Positions 37,359 to 47,800 are shown, numbered from the stretch's first letter. The stretch is 64,000 bases of DNA from Mesorhizobium sp. L-8-3 (GCF_016756615.1 NZ_AP023262.1:7937501-8001500), one strand, 5' to 3'. Made by a program: numbers and translations. The notes: generated by a model from the letters alone, not told the origin.

Positions 37359-38294
37359 ATGATGAACGAAGTCTCAACCAGCACCGATCATGCCGTGATG
37401 CCGGAAGGTCCGGACGATCTTCGCCTCGCCCTCTCCGAGGCGCGGGCGGAAATCGCGCGGCTCAACGGGGAATATGACGATCTCAAGCTGCTCTACGAAG
37501 CCTTGATGGAACATGGCGAGGCTGTGGAGGACCAACTCGCCGAAAGCAACCTTGCGCTGCAGAACACCCAGGCCCGGCTCGAGGCCGAACTGGTCGACGC
37601 CGCGCGCTACGTCATGTCCATTCTTCCGGCGCAGCGCACGGAGCATCCCCGGACCGAGTGGCTGCTGGTTCCGTCGACCGAGTTGGGCGGAGATTCCTTC
37701 GGATACCATGCGATCGACGACGACCACATGGCGTTCTATCTGCTCGACGTCTGCGGCCATGGTGTCGGCGCGGCATTGCTTTCGGTCGCGGTCGTCAACG
37801 TGCTGCGCGCCTCGGCCCTGCCGAATGCCCGATTCCAGGATCCGGCGAGCGTGCTCGCCGCGCTCAACGACGCCTTTCCGATGGAAAAACAGAACAACAA
37901 GTTCTTCACCATCTGGTACGGCGTCTACCAGCGCTCCTCCGGAATGTTGCGCTACGCCACCGGCGGCCACCCGCCGGCGATCCATCTGCGGCGCCAGGAC
38001 GACGGCTCCACGGCGATCAGAGAGCTCATCACCATGGGCGGCATGGCGATCGGCGCCTTTCCCGGGATGGACTATGAATGCGGCAGCATCGTCATCGAAC
38101 CCGGCGACCGGCTGCTGATCCTGAGCGACGGGACCTTCGAAGTGGACGGGCCCGACGGCGAGATGCTCAGCCTCGCTGAACTCGCCGCCTTCGCCGCGAC
38201 GAGCGACGACAGTCCACAGGCGATCCTCGACTGGGCGCGTGCGCCCGGCTCCATATTGCCCGATGATTTCTCGCTGCTGCGGGTGAGCTTCTGA
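37359..38294 (+). CDS. Cytoplasmic coiled-coil PP2C/SpoIIE-family phosphatase
   Basis: The 311-aa protein has an N-terminal coiled coil (ALSEARAEIARLNGEYDDL) and a PP2C domain with ELGGDSFGYHA, YLLDVCGHGVGAALLS, ILSDGTFEVDGPDGE and DDFSLLRVSF. The metal-binding aspartates appear intact. With no sensor or membrane segment, it may be activated by a partner protein. It is divergent from the HATPase/STAS-methyltransferase genes. Its last 55 codons are duplicated at 39547-39712, and the true gene ends inside the first copy of that duplication. Confidence 0.88.
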   Translation: MMNEVSTSTDHAVMPEGPDDLRLALSEARAEIARLNGEYDDLKLLYEALMEHGEAVEDQLAESNLALQNTQARLEAELVDAARYVMSILPAQRTEHPRTEWLLVPSTELGGDSFGYHAIDDDHMAFYLLDVCGHGVGAALLSVAVVNVLRASALPNARFQDPASVLAALNDAFPMEKQNNKFFTIWYGVYQRSSGMLRYATGGHPPAIHLRRQDDGSTAIRELITMGGMAIGAFPGMDYECGSIVIEPGDRLLILSDGTFEVDGPDGEMLSLAELAAFAATSDDSPQAILDWARAPGSILPDDFSLLRVSF

Positions 38295-38659
38295 CGGGCG
38301 CCGTTGCCGGCACGAGGGGCCAGCGGTCGCTACGCCCTCGCCCTTCCTTCCGGCCGCCCGAGGGGCTCCCGCCGAGCACGATCCGTTCCGGGGCCAGAAG
38401 CCGGAGGCGCCGGTCCGAGCCAATCGCCAGCGTATGGACGTAGAAGCAGGTCGACTGGTCGTCTGTCGCTTCCATCACCGGGGACGGCGCTGAGACAATC
38501 AGAAGGCCTTCGCATCGGCCGATCCAGTCCACATGCCTGTGGCCGTGCATGAGAAGCGCGCGTCCCGCCAGAGGCTTTAGCCTGCGAACGAACCAGTTGC
38601 CGTTGGATGCGTGCGGTGCCGGTGGGCTCGGCGAAGGCCTTCGCGGGGCGCGGATATTC
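38129..38659. repeat. Segmental duplication, copy 1
   Basis: This roughly 531-bp stretch is repeated in direct orientation at 39547-40076, offset 1418 bp. Copy 1 holds the genuine 3' end of the phosphatase gene plus a decayed copy of the metallophosphoesterase 3' end. The first 165 bp are almost identical to copy 2, while the rest has many substitutions. The duplication encloses the small Cys-rich gene. Confidence 0.85.
38338..38659 (-). pseudogene. Remnant of metallophosphoesterase C-terminus
   Basis: Translation gives NGNWFVRRLKPLAGRALLM and HGHRHVDWIGRCEGLLIV, nearly matching the last 107 codons of the intact gene at 39756-41513. There is no start or catalytic N-terminus, and the stop codon position has changed (TCA to TCG on the plus strand), so the frame reads on. 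It is a by-product of the segmental duplication. Confidence 0.8.
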
Positions 38660-39127
38660 GGCAATTGAGTGCTGTGTCCCCATAATTGCTGCCCCAGCCG
38701 GCCGGCGCCGCCGGATGCCTCGTGCGCAAAAAACTCCACCGCGGCATCCACCAGGAGTGCCTTGTCGGACCTCCGCCGTCGGGCCTTTGTATCCAAAAGC
38801 CTGAAACTGTGGCATGCTGCCAGCCATGCGATCCGACGCCGAGCACATCAGCGCGATGATGGCAGGGCTCGACGCCGTTGGCCTGAGCGGAGACCGCAAC
38901 TGAGTGCCATCTTTTGAACGGAACGGTCCGGCGGCTCGCCGGAGGCATCGGTCGCGAACCGCTTTGCTCGTCCGGTCACAAGATCGAGCGGCCGTATCAG
39001 AAGGCCGTTGGCGGGCGTCCCGATCCGCCGCTGATCGGCAACGCTTCGAGCACTCGCAAACGTCCCCTACCGTGGGGTCTTTCAATGTTGAGAGTTGGGT
39101 CCTCGGCACCGAAAAGGTCAACCAGAC
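38660..39127. other. Unassigned DNA between duplication copy 1 and the small Cys-rich gene
   Basis: No gene is supported in this 468-bp stretch. A short frame near 38826-38905 encodes MRSDAEHISAMMAGLDAVG then stops, and could be a fragment of a larger gene. Composition is slightly less GC-rich than the neighbours, consistent with foreign or decayed DNA brought in with the duplication. Confidence 0.4.
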
Positions 39128-39448
39128 ATGAGGCTGGTCCTCGTCGCTCTCGCTGTCGCCCATAACTGGTATTCCGGCTACCATGATCCGGTCACAGGCT
39201 ACGAATGCTGCGACAACAAGGACTGCCGGGTCATCAGCCCGCACTATGTGGAGCCGCTGCCGGGCGGCAACTTCAACATCCGCACCGGGTCCAAGACAAG
39301 ATACTTCATCCCCAAGGACCGGGTCCTGGAGAGCGAAGACAGCCAGTATCACATCTGCACGTCCGCCCCGCATACGACAATCCGCTGCTTCTTCGCGCCA
39401 CGCACTGAGGCAAAAGCGATGGGCAGTGTTGCGGGCTCAGTGCATTGA
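39128..39448 (+). CDS. Small secreted Cys-rich protein (HxWYSG...CC...DC family)
   Basis: The 106-aa product has a very short hydrophobic N-terminus (MRLVLVALAVA) followed by HNWYSGYHDPVTGYECCDN and KDCRVISPHYVEPLPGG, and more cysteines near the C-terminus. Rhizobiales genomes contain many small proteins with this HxWYSG-CC-DC pattern after a signal peptide, function unknown (recollection of the family). The signal here looks truncated, so export is uncertain. It lies in the DNA enclosed by the segmental duplication. Confidence 0.55.
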   Translation: MRLVLVALAVAHNWYSGYHDPVTGYECCDNKDCRVISPHYVEPLPGGNFNIRTGSKTRYFIPKDRVLESEDSQYHICTSAPHTTIRCFFAPRTEAKAMGSVAGSVH

Positions 39449-39546
39449 TCGGGATACTCGTTCGTGCGGCTTCGGTGTTCGGACTCCGCAATCAGCGGCT
39501 CGGTTTCTTGAGCGCACTGAACCGGAATGCCTATCACCGGAATGCG

Positions 39547-39712
39547 CGGGACCTTCGAAGTGGACGGGCCCGACGGCGAGATGCTCAGCCTCGCCGAACT
39601 CGCCGCCTTCGCCGCGACGAGCGACGACAGTCCACAGGCGATCCTCGACTGGGCGCGTGCGCCCGGCTCCATATTGCCCGATGATTTCTCGCTGCTGCGG
39701 GTGAGCTTCTGA
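39547..39712 (+). pseudogene. 3' fragment of the PP2C phosphatase gene (duplication copy)
   Basis: It encodes GTFEVDGPDGEMLSLAEL through to DDFSLLRVSF and a stop, the same as the last 55 codons of the gene at 37359, with about one base difference. It lacks the catalytic metal sites and any credible start, so it is not functional on its own. It marks where the phosphatase gene ended before the duplication, convergent with the metallophosphoesterase. Confidence 0.8.
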
Positions 39713-40076
39713 CGGGCGCCCTTGCCGGCACGAGGGGCCAGCGGTCGCGACGTCCTCACCCATCCTTCCGGCCATCCGAGGGGCTCCCGCCGAGCACGAT
39801 CCGTTCCGGGGCCAGAAGCCGGAGGCGCCGGTCTGCCCCGATCGCCAGCGTATGGACGTGGAAGCAGGTCGGCTGGTCGTCCGTCGCCTCCATCACCGGG
39901 GACGGCGCCGACACGATCAGCAGCCCCTCGCATCGGCCGATCCAGTCGACATGCCTGTGGCCGTGCATGAGAACGGCGCGTCCCGCCAGAGGCTTCAGCC
40001 TGCGAATGAACCAGTTGCCGTTGATGAGTGCGGTGCCGATGCGCTCGGAGAAGGCCTTCACGGGGCGCGGATATTC
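39547..40076. repeat. Segmental duplication, copy 2
   Basis: Direct repeat of 38129-38659. Here the metallophosphoesterase 3' end is intact and the phosphatase part is the fragment. The reciprocal arrangement of intact genes shows the ancestral order was phosphatase followed by convergent metallophosphoesterase. Confidence 0.85.
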
Positions 40077-41513
40077 CACGACGTGGTGATGCAGCGCGAT
40101 CAGCCAGCAGGCTTCGGGATAGCGGCGGCTCATGGTGTCGATGCCCTTGACCTCCTCGGCCGATATCACGCCCAGTGCATTGGTGAAGGAGAAATGCGTG
40201 TCCGTATTGGAGTTCAGAAGGATGATGCCGAGCCCGTCTTCCTCCCGTGGCGGCAGCACCATGGGAAAGACTGAGGCCCAGAGTTCATCGAACCGCCTGA
40301 ACAGGCGTGGCTTCGCGACGTCGGCGAACCGCCGCAGCGCGGCGGCGTGAGGCTCGACGGCCTCGGCGAGCGTCGGCCCGAGCGACGACGCCGGCCTGTC
40401 CACCACGCGCACACGGTCTCCCTGCAGGGCCGCCATCGCAGAGAGCGCCCGCAACTGCCGCAGCTTGATGTTCGGGCTCATCGGCAGGTCCATGCGCGCC
40501 GGGTTCGCGCGATCGACGATGTTGAGATCATGATTGCCGGGAATGATCAGCACCCTGTCGGCAAGCGACGGATGAGCGGCCAGCACCTCGAAGAACTCGG
40601 CCCATTCCGCCGATCGGCCGGCGTCAGTAATGTCTCCCGAGATCAGGATCGCATCGAGCCGAAGGTCTTCGTCGATCGACTGCAGTCGCGCGAATGCCTG
40701 TTTCAGCCGATCGTTGCCGCGCGGTCCCGACCGGCCGCTTTCGATGCGGAAGCCGAAACGCTCGCCGACAACATGGATGTCCGACAGATGGGCGATGCGC
40801 CAGCGCCGATCGCCGTCGCGCGGCTCGTCGAAGGCGTCGAGATCACGCGGCTGATCCATTGTCGTGTCGGTGGCGGCCCAGACCAGGGCGCCGGCGGCAA
40901 GATAGGCGGCGACGAGCGTGATGCTGTTGGCGAGCGTTGCGACCGCCAGCCGATCCAGTGACCGGATCTCGCCGAGGTCGCTGTAGAGACGGGTACCCGG
41001 CCAGGCAGCGATGGCGACCAGTATGGCAATCGTGCAGATCACCAGGCCCGCCACGGCCGCCGCTGCCGAACGCAACGCCGAGCGTTGCCCGGCCGTTGCC
41101 GTCGCGGGCAGGAAACGCTCCGCCACATGGCGCAGCCCCTCCCGGCAGGCGCCATAGCCTGGCTCCACCACGATCGAGGTGAGCGACCAGAAGCTGCTTT
41201 CGGCAAGCCGTATCAACTGGCGCCCGCCATACCAGCCTATGGCAACGATGGCAGCAAGGATCAGGACCGACCAGAAGCCGATCGTCGGCGAGAAGACCCT
41301 GTCCGTCAGGGCACGGAACCATGCCGTAGCTGCGATCGGGGCAAAACCGAGAAGCAGGCCAGGCACCACGAGAAGGACCAGCCAGGCCAAGGCGAGCTTC
41401 AGCAGGCTGATCTCGACCAGCATGCTGCCGGCAAGCGACAGCATGGATCGCTGCCTGGTGCTCGAGGCGTCGTCCTCGACATCACCCCGACGCGGATCGA
41501 TGATCGGTCCCAC
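39756..41513 (-). CDS. Membrane-anchored calcineurin-like metallophosphoesterase
   Basis: The 585-aa protein has about four N-terminal membrane segments (residues 30-65, 78-95, 155-175, 195-215). A cytoplasmic metallophosphoesterase domain follows with all blocks: IAHLSDIHVVGE near 240, LISGDITDAG, IIPGNHDLN near 327, ALHHHVVEY and MHGHRHVDW near 518. It should hydrolyse phosphomonoesters or diesters with two metal ions; the substrate is unknown. Convergent with the phosphatase remnant and next to the partner-switch block, it may be unrelated to signalling or may act on cyclic nucleotides, which the sequence alone cannot tell. Confidence 0.88.
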   Translation of the reverse strand: MGPIIDPRRGDVEDDASSTRQRSMLSLAGSMLVEISLLKLALAWLVLLVVPGLLLGFAPIAATAWFRALTDRVFSPTIGFWSVLILAAIVAIGWYGGRQLIRLAESSFWSLTSIVVEPGYGACREGLRHVAERFLPATATAGQRSALRSAAAAVAGLVICTIAILVAIAAWPGTRLYSDLGEIRSLDRLAVATLANSITLVAAYLAAGALVWAATDTTMDQPRDLDAFDEPRDGDRRWRIAHLSDIHVVGERFGFRIESGRSGPRGNDRLKQAFARLQSIDEDLRLDAILISGDITDAGRSAEWAEFFEVLAAHPSLADRVLIIPGNHDLNIVDRANPARMDLPMSPNIKLRQLRALSAMAALQGDRVRVVDRPASSLGPTLAEAVEPHAAALRRFADVAKPRLFRRFDELWASVFPMVLPPREEDGLGIILLNSNTDTHFSFTNALGVISAEEVKGIDTMSRRYPEACWLIALHHHVVEYPRPVKAFSERIGTALINGNWFIRRLKPLAGRAVLMHGHRHVDWIGRCEGLLIVSAPSPVMEATDDQPTCFHVHTLAIGADRRLRLLAPERIVLGGSPSDGRKDG

Positions 41514-41651
41514 CCCTGCCTCCTAAGCAGCCTTGCACGGCTTCGCACGCTTCACCGGCCTCGCCTCCTCTCTCGCCCAGGTCTCTGCCGGAGACCGTGG
41601 GACACCTTGGCGACACCTGCCTGGCCCGCCCCGCTGCTGATGACACCTCTC

Positions 41652-42056
41652 CTACTGCCTGACCCTGCAATTCTCGATCGGTGTGGGCTCGGGTGCGGTA
41701 TGGTCCATCAGCATCTCGCTCATGGTCGCCTCGCCGCCCTTGCTCCACCACTGCAGGCCCTTGTCGGGCGTGAGACCCTGCTCCGTCGCGAAGCGCGCTC
41801 CTGAAGCCGAGCGTACATTATGCATCTCGAAGGTCCGTCCCTTGTACTCCAGCGTCGCGACGGCTGCGTCGGCATTGGTGTTGTCGTAGCGGACATAGAC
41901 CGTGTTGCCGCTGTCGCACACATAGGTCGCCGCAATGATCTTGTCGGGTATTGCCGGCGTGCCCGGCTCGTCAGCCACGGCCATCCCGGCAAATCCTGCC
42001 AGGGCGATCGCCAGGGCAAAGCGCATTGCGCGGTTCGAAATCAACTGACAGGCCAT
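41652..42056 (-). CDS. MliC/PliC-like periplasmic lysozyme inhibitor
   Basis: MliC/PliC proteins plug the active site of c-type lysozyme. The 134-aa product from ATG 42056 (AAAGGAA upstream) has a signal peptide ending GMAVADE. The MliC domain carries YVCDSGNTVYVRYDN and the loop SASGARFATEQGL with the inhibitory serine/glycine pattern, followed by LQWWSKGGEATM. No lipobox is present, so it is PliC-like and periplasmic. It could protect the cell wall from host lysozyme or from muramidase effectors of competitors; the latter is inference from T6SS proximity. Confidence 0.85.
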   Translation of the reverse strand: MACQLISNRAMRFALAIALAGFAGMAVADEPGTPAIPDKIIAATYVCDSGNTVYVRYDNTNADAAVATLEYKGRTFEMHNVRSASGARFATEQGLTPDKGLQWWSKGGEATMSEMLMDHTAPEPTPIENCRVRQ

Positions 42057-42111
42057 CTCGGTTCCTTTCCGCTGATCGACCATTTGCGTTTCCCGCGCCT
42101 CGCCGTTCCCT

Positions 42112-43155
42112 TCAGGCCGAAGGCTCGTCGGGGTCGCCCTTGCCGCCCGCCAGCAGAACCGCGATCCACCGGCTCGAAGGATCGAGCGCGCAATAGACGA
42201 TGAAGACGATCAGGATCGGAACCCCGATGAAGGCGCCCGAAAGGCCCCACATGAAGCTCCAGAAGAAAACGGCGAAGATGACGGCGAAAGGGGAGATGGC
42301 GAGCGATGCCCCTGTCAGCAACGGCTCGAGGTAGCTGCCGATGACGAACTGGATAAGGTTGAGGCTGATGAACACGATGACGGCCATCTGCCAGGATTCG
42401 AACTGCGCAATGGCGAACAAGGTGGGAAAGACGGTTGCGATCAGCGGCCCGAGAAAGGGAATGTAGTTGAGCGCGAAGGCGATGGCGCCCCAGGCCGCAG
42501 CCAGTTCGAGCCCTGCCGCGAGCGCGAAGGCCCACACGACGAGGCCGGTGAGGACGCTCGCCAGGCTGCGCACCGCCATGAAACGGCGCAGCTTGTCGCC
42601 GATCTCGCGGTTGGCCGCAAGGACCTTCTCGCCGAAGGGCTGGACCGCGGGCGAACGGAGCCTCCGGCCGAAATCCTCGACCTCGAGCAGCCCGAGCATG
42701 ACGAAGATGAAGACGAGAACGGCAAAACCGGCGACGCTGTTCAGCCGTCCCGCCACGCCTTGCGTGAAACCCACAAGCCAGGTCACGTCGAAACGATCGG
42801 CGAGCGGCCCGGCAATGGCGATGCCACGCTCGTCGAGCCAGTTCGTCCAGTCGACATAGATCGCCTGGAAACGCCCGGCATTGGCGAAAAGCCATTGGCC
42901 GAGCCGGCCGAACCCCCAGAACACGGCGGAGCCGACGACAACCACCACGACGATGGTCACCATCAGCGTTATCAGCAGCGCGAGGAGCTTCGGCATCCGC
43001 CGCTGCAGCGCGGCCTGAAGCGGCCACACCAGCGCAATGACGAAAATCGAGAAGGTGAACGGGACAAGAATGGATTGCGCGAAATAGAGCAGCGCGAGAA
43101 CGAGGATGCCCGTCGCAATCGGACTGATCGAACGGCTGGCGCCGAACCTTTCCAT
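42112..43155 (-). CDS. AI-2E family (PerM-like) membrane permease
   Basis: The 347-aa protein has about eight membrane helices (ISPIATGILVLALLYFAQS at the N-terminus, GFAVLVFIFVMLGLLEVED, and a C-terminal run) and family motifs NYIPFLGPLIATVFP and IVFISLNLIQFVIGSYLEP. The family includes a proposed autoinducer-2 exporter and Na+/H+ antiporters, so the substrate cannot be assigned. It is upstream of the lysozyme-inhibitor gene on the same strand (55-bp gap) and divergent from the TolC-like gene. Confidence 0.9.
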   Translation of the reverse strand: MERFGASRSISPIATGILVLALLYFAQSILVPFTFSIFVIALVWPLQAALQRRMPKLLALLITLMVTIVVVVVVGSAVFWGFGRLGQWLFANAGRFQAIYVDWTNWLDERGIAIAGPLADRFDVTWLVGFTQGVAGRLNSVAGFAVLVFIFVMLGLLEVEDFGRRLRSPAVQPFGEKVLAANREIGDKLRRFMAVRSLASVLTGLVVWAFALAAGLELAAAWGAIAFALNYIPFLGPLIATVFPTLFAIAQFESWQMAVIVFISLNLIQFVIGSYLEPLLTGASLAISPFAVIFAVFFWSFMWGLSGAFIGVPILIVFIVYCALDPSSRWIAVLLAGGKGDPDEPSA

Positions 43156-43403
43156 GTTGTGTCCAACACCTCTCGATCGATGCGACGATCAATGACTATC
43201 AGCGGCAGCCGCCACGCTCAACGGCAACGCCCTTGATATCATCGACCGTTGGCACCAGGCGAGCCGCGCCCGCAACCCAACGTCGCGGCTTAACATTCCA
43301 TTTACCCTGTTTGTTTACCAATCGGCCTCATTGAGAAGCGGTCACATCGGCGGGTCGCGGTCCGGCCAGGTGAACAGGGCGCTCAGCGATGGAAGGCGAT
43401 GGT

Positions 43404-44816
43404 GTGACCAGACTGCGCGCAACAGGCACCTTTGCCGCCCTTGCAGTCGTCGGCCTGACGATTGCCGGCTGTGCCAACGGCTCGTTGCGGCACACCGCCA
43501 ATCATGAATCCTGCGCCGTTGGACCCCAGGCATCGGAAACGCCGCCCACAACCATTGGATGCGCACCCCCGCCGCCTGAGCGCCTCATGACCAGTTCGGG
43601 AAGCGATGCGTTCAGCAGCGTCGGCAATGCTCCCGAGATCCTTGCAGCCGAAGCGCGGAGCAGCGCCGCCGGTGAAGAGGTCAACAAGGCTCTGGCCGGC
43701 AAGCTGCCGAGCGTCGGATTGCTCGCCACGGCCGGCGGAGGAACAGAGATAAACGATGTCGACGAGGGCCGCCGAACCGGAGGCACCTATTCCTATGCGC
43801 TCGGCCTCGATATCCCGCTCTATCAGGGCGGCCGGGCCGATGCGGCGATCAGCGCCGCGCGCGCCGACCACAGGGCATCGGCCGAAGCCGCCAAGGACCG
43901 CCGCGTCGCGACCGCCTATGAACTGGCGCTCGCGCTCGCCAGGATCAGCCAGCAGCGCGAAGCCATCGCCATCCTCGACCGGCAGCAGCGGACATTGCAC
44001 CGGCTCGCGGGCGAGGTGAAGGCCGAAATCAAGGGAGGCGCCACCAGCCGCGTCGACGTCGACGACGTCAACCGCCAGCTCGCCCATATCGCGGTCGCGC
44101 GCGAGGAAGTGCAGCTTGCCGTGACGGACGCCGAGTACACGACCCGGCGGCTGGGTATCTCAGCGGACGCGAAGCTCCCCGACACGGCTGGCCTTGGCCT
44201 GCCCGATACCGAACAGGAGCTGGTGGCTCTGGCAATGCGCGAAAACCCGCGCGTCAAGGAACGGATGGCGAGAGTGGAAGGTGCGGAGGCCCGCGTCACC
44301 CAGGCCAAGGGCGAGATGCTTCCAACCGTCTCGGCCGGCGTCCGGCTGACCGGCGAGCAGGGTTTGCTGGCCGATGTCGACGATTCCCACCAGGGCGTCG
44401 CCGAGGTGCGTTTCTCCCTGCCAATCTACACCGGAGGTTCACGCTCCGCGACGATCCGGCAGCGCGCCGACGAGAAACTGTCGGCGCTGCTGGAGCGCGA
44501 TGCCGCCGTCGAAGGCGTCGTTGCCGCGGTCCGCTCGGCCATCGACCGCCGCAACAAGGCCCGGCGCATGCTGACGCTCGCCGAGGTCGAGAAGCGCAGC
44601 GCCGCCACCATGCTCGAAGGGCTGCGCGCCGAGCGCAAGGTCGGCGAGCGCTCGACATTCGACGAGATCCGCGCCATCGAGAATTTCGCCAACGCCGAGC
44701 TCAACCTCACCCAGGCACGCTACCAGTTGAGGGCAGCCGACTATACGCTGGCTGCCGAAACAGGGCAGATGGACCGGCTGGTCAGCTCAATGCCGGTTGC
44801 CGAACCGGTCAAGTAG
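43404..44816 (+). CDS. TolC-family outer-membrane factor, lipoprotein type
   Basis: The 470-aa product from GTG 43404 (GGAAGG 7 nt upstream; ATG 43389 is the alternative) has a lipoprotein signal ending LTIAGC. Two TolC-type repeats follow with PLYQGGRADAAISAARA and LPIYTGGSRSATIRQRA, the conserved turn motifs of outer-membrane efflux proteins. Long alpha-helical stretches form the periplasmic tunnel. No inner-membrane pump or adaptor gene is adjacent; it precedes the convergent PKS gene by 15 bp. Exporting the PKS/NRPS product is possible but unproven. Confidence 0.87.
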   Translation: MTRLRATGTFAALAVVGLTIAGCANGSLRHTANHESCAVGPQASETPPTTIGCAPPPPERLMTSSGSDAFSSVGNAPEILAAEARSSAAGEEVNKALAGKLPSVGLLATAGGGTEINDVDEGRRTGGTYSYALGLDIPLYQGGRADAAISAARADHRASAEAAKDRRVATAYELALALARISQQREAIAILDRQQRTLHRLAGEVKAEIKGGATSRVDVDDVNRQLAHIAVAREEVQLAVTDAEYTTRRLGISADAKLPDTAGLGLPDTEQELVALAMRENPRVKERMARVEGAEARVTQAKGEMLPTVSAGVRLTGEQGLLADVDDSHQGVAEVRFSLPIYTGGSRSATIRQRADEKLSALLERDAAVEGVVAAVRSAIDRRNKARRMLTLAEVEKRSAATMLEGLRAERKVGERSTFDEIRAIENFANAELNLTQARYQLRAADYTLAAETGQMDRLVSSMPVAEPVK

Positions 44817-44831
44817 AGCGGCTGCCGCACC

Positions 44832-47800
44832 CTATTCGGCAGCAATCCTGAAGCCGTCCGCGGGGCGCGCCAGCGCCGCCGAGAGCCGGGGGCGCAGCCT
44901 GTCGACAAGCACACGCACGTAAGGCTCCAGCACCATGCTGTCGTGGTCGCCGGCGATCTCCTGCACTTCAAGCTGGCCGACATAGGGTGTCCAGCCATTG
45001 TCGTCCATCGCGGCGTTGCGACCCTCCTGCAGGCGGCGCCCGCCGCTCAGCGTGTAGAGGATGTTGAGTTTTGGCCGCAGCAGCAGCACCTTGCCAGGAC
45101 AGGCTTTGAGGTCGTATCGAGCCAACGCGCGCCGGAACGCAGCCTCGATCTTCTGGTTCTGGAACTGCTTGCCGGAGTTCTCGGTCTCGGCAGCCTCGCG
45201 CTTCTGCCGCTTTTCCGCTTCCCAAAGCGCGCGGTCGGCGAGCCAACCGGTGACGAAGGACAGCTTCAGGCGCCTGATGTCCTGCAACTTCATCTGCAGC
45301 CGGTCATAGACGCTGAGGGCGGGCTGGAAGGGCAGCGGCGTGTCGAGCATGACGACGAGCGCGACCTCCTCGCCATCGGCACGGAGTTGCTGGGCCATCT
45401 CATAGGCGGCGATGCCGCCGCCGGAGAACCCGCCGAGCAGATAGGGCCCGTGCGGCTGCACGGTGCGGATCTCGGCGATGTAGTCGCGCGCCATCTCCTC
45501 GAAGGTCTCGTGCGGCTCCTGCTCGCCATAGAGGCCGCGTGCCTGCAATCCGTAGACCGGGCGATCGGCGCCGACCTGCAAGGCGAGCTGCCTGAGATTG
45601 AGCACGTTGCCGAACATGCCCGAGCAGACGAAGAACGGCGTTTCGGACGGGTTGCGTCCGGCGCTCATGGCGACGAGATGCACCGGCTTCGGCTTGTCCG
45701 GCTGGGTGGCGTCGCCGGCCTCGCCGTCGACGGCCGGCCCGGCACGATCGCCGATCAGGGCAGCACAGGCCGCGATGGTCGGCGCTTCGAAGAGCACGGA
45801 GATCGGCAGATCGACCGAGAACTCCTTCTTGATCATGCGGAAAAGCCGCACGGCGATCAGCGAATGGCCGCCGATGTCGAAGAAGCTGTCGTCGACGCCG
45901 ATCTTCTCGACACCCAGCAGCTCGCTCCAGAACCTGGCCAGCGTGCGCTCGGTCTCGTTGCGCGGCGCGACATAGTCGCTGTCGAGATCGGGACGTTCGA
46001 ACTGCTCGCCTTCGGCCTTGCCGGGCGCGGCCGGCTGCGCCGCCCGCTTGCGCAGGACTTCGAGGTCCATGGAGCTGATGATCGGCTCGGGCTCGCCGGT
46101 CGCCAGAGCGCGCATCAGGGCTTCGAACCCTTCGCCCGGAAGGATGCCCTGGCTTACCTGGGCGGCAAGCTGGAGAGCCGCCGGCGACGGCAACCCGTCG
46201 GCCTCGGCCGGCCGCGCCGCGGCTTTCGGCTTGCGCGGCGAGACCAGCCCGAGATCGTCGTCGAGGCGACGCATCACGAAACGTTCGATCTCGACCACGA
46301 CCTTGCCCACGGCATCGGTGATCGTGATGTCGAAGGCCATGTAGCCCGCGCCGTAGCCGATGTCGCGACTGAGCCGCGCCCAGCTCACGATGCCATGCGG
46401 CAGCCGACCGCGGACGGCGATCCGCCCGTAGGACATCGGCGCCCACAACACGGCCCCGTCATAGCCCGGGTCGAGTTTGAGGGCGAAACCCGTCGCGATG
46501 TCGAGAAGCGCGGGATGGATCAGGGCGTCGTCGCCGTCATAGGCTTCGGCAAGCTGAAGCTCGGCGACCGCTTCGCCCTGCCCCAAGGCCGTGGATTTCA
46601 GCACCTGCCAGCGCGGTCCGAAACGCACATGGCCGTCCTGCACGGAACGCAGGGCAGCGGTTCCCGTTGCACGCTCGACCACCGGGCAACGCGCTGCGGT
46701 GCCGGCGAGATCGACCTGCCCGGCGACGGCACCCGAGGGACGGAGGAAGCCTTCGGCATAGGTCTCGAAGGAGGTGTCGCCGTCGGCGGAATGGCCGGCC
46801 GCTATCTCGATGCGGTGCCCGTCCTTGTCGGGCGTGATGCGAACCCGCAGGCTACGGCTCTCGCCATCCGTCACGACGAGCGGACGCAGGAAGACCAGAT
46901 CCTCGATCGAAAGGCCGGAGGCGAGGCCGTATTCCGCCATTGCCTGAGCAATGATCTCGACATAGCCGGTGCCAGGAAGGACCGGCTCACCGGAAACCAT
47001 GCGATGTTCGCCGAGCAGCCAGTGCGCCGCCGGCCCGATCTCGGCCTGCAGCCAGGGCGTGCCCTTGGCATCCTCGACCCAGTCGGTGAAGAACGACCCT
47101 TTCGCCGGTTCGGAAGCGGCGGCAGAAAACTTCTCCGGGCGGGCAGTGGCCCGCGCGGCCAGCCCGACCTCGTTCCAGATGCCCCAATGGACGGCGACCG
47201 TCTTGCGGCCGGAATCGACCGCACGGCTCTCGGCATAGGCGTTGAGGTAGGCGTTCGCCGCCACATAGTCGACCTGGCCGGCCGGCGCCGTGTCGGTGCT
47301 GGTCGAGGAGAACAGCACGACGAGATCGAGGGGAATGTCGCGGAACACACGGTCGATGACGGCAGTCCCGTGCAGCTTCGGCGTCAGCACGGCTTCGATG
47401 CCGGCGACGGTCTTCATCGGCAATAGGTCGTCGTCCACGACACCGGCGGCATGGATGATGCCGTTGATCGTGCCGAACTCGGCCTGCGCGGCGGCTGCGA
47501 TCGCCGCCATCTCTTCCGGATTGCCGACATCGGCCGCCCGATAGACGATCCTGCGGCCCTCGCCCTCCAGCGCCGCGATCTGCTCCATCGCGCGGCGGAC
47601 CCTGTCGCGGCGCGCATGCGAACGGATGTAGAGCGGCCAGTCCTGGCGCGGCGGAAGCGCTGTCCGCCCGACCAGCATCAGCTTGGCGTCGAAGCGCTCG
47701 CACAGCTCCTTGGATATCACGAGCGCCAGGTCTCCCAGCCCGCCCGTGATGATATAGACGCCCTCCTGGCGAAAGCCGGCAGCCGCGTCGACGGCGGGCG

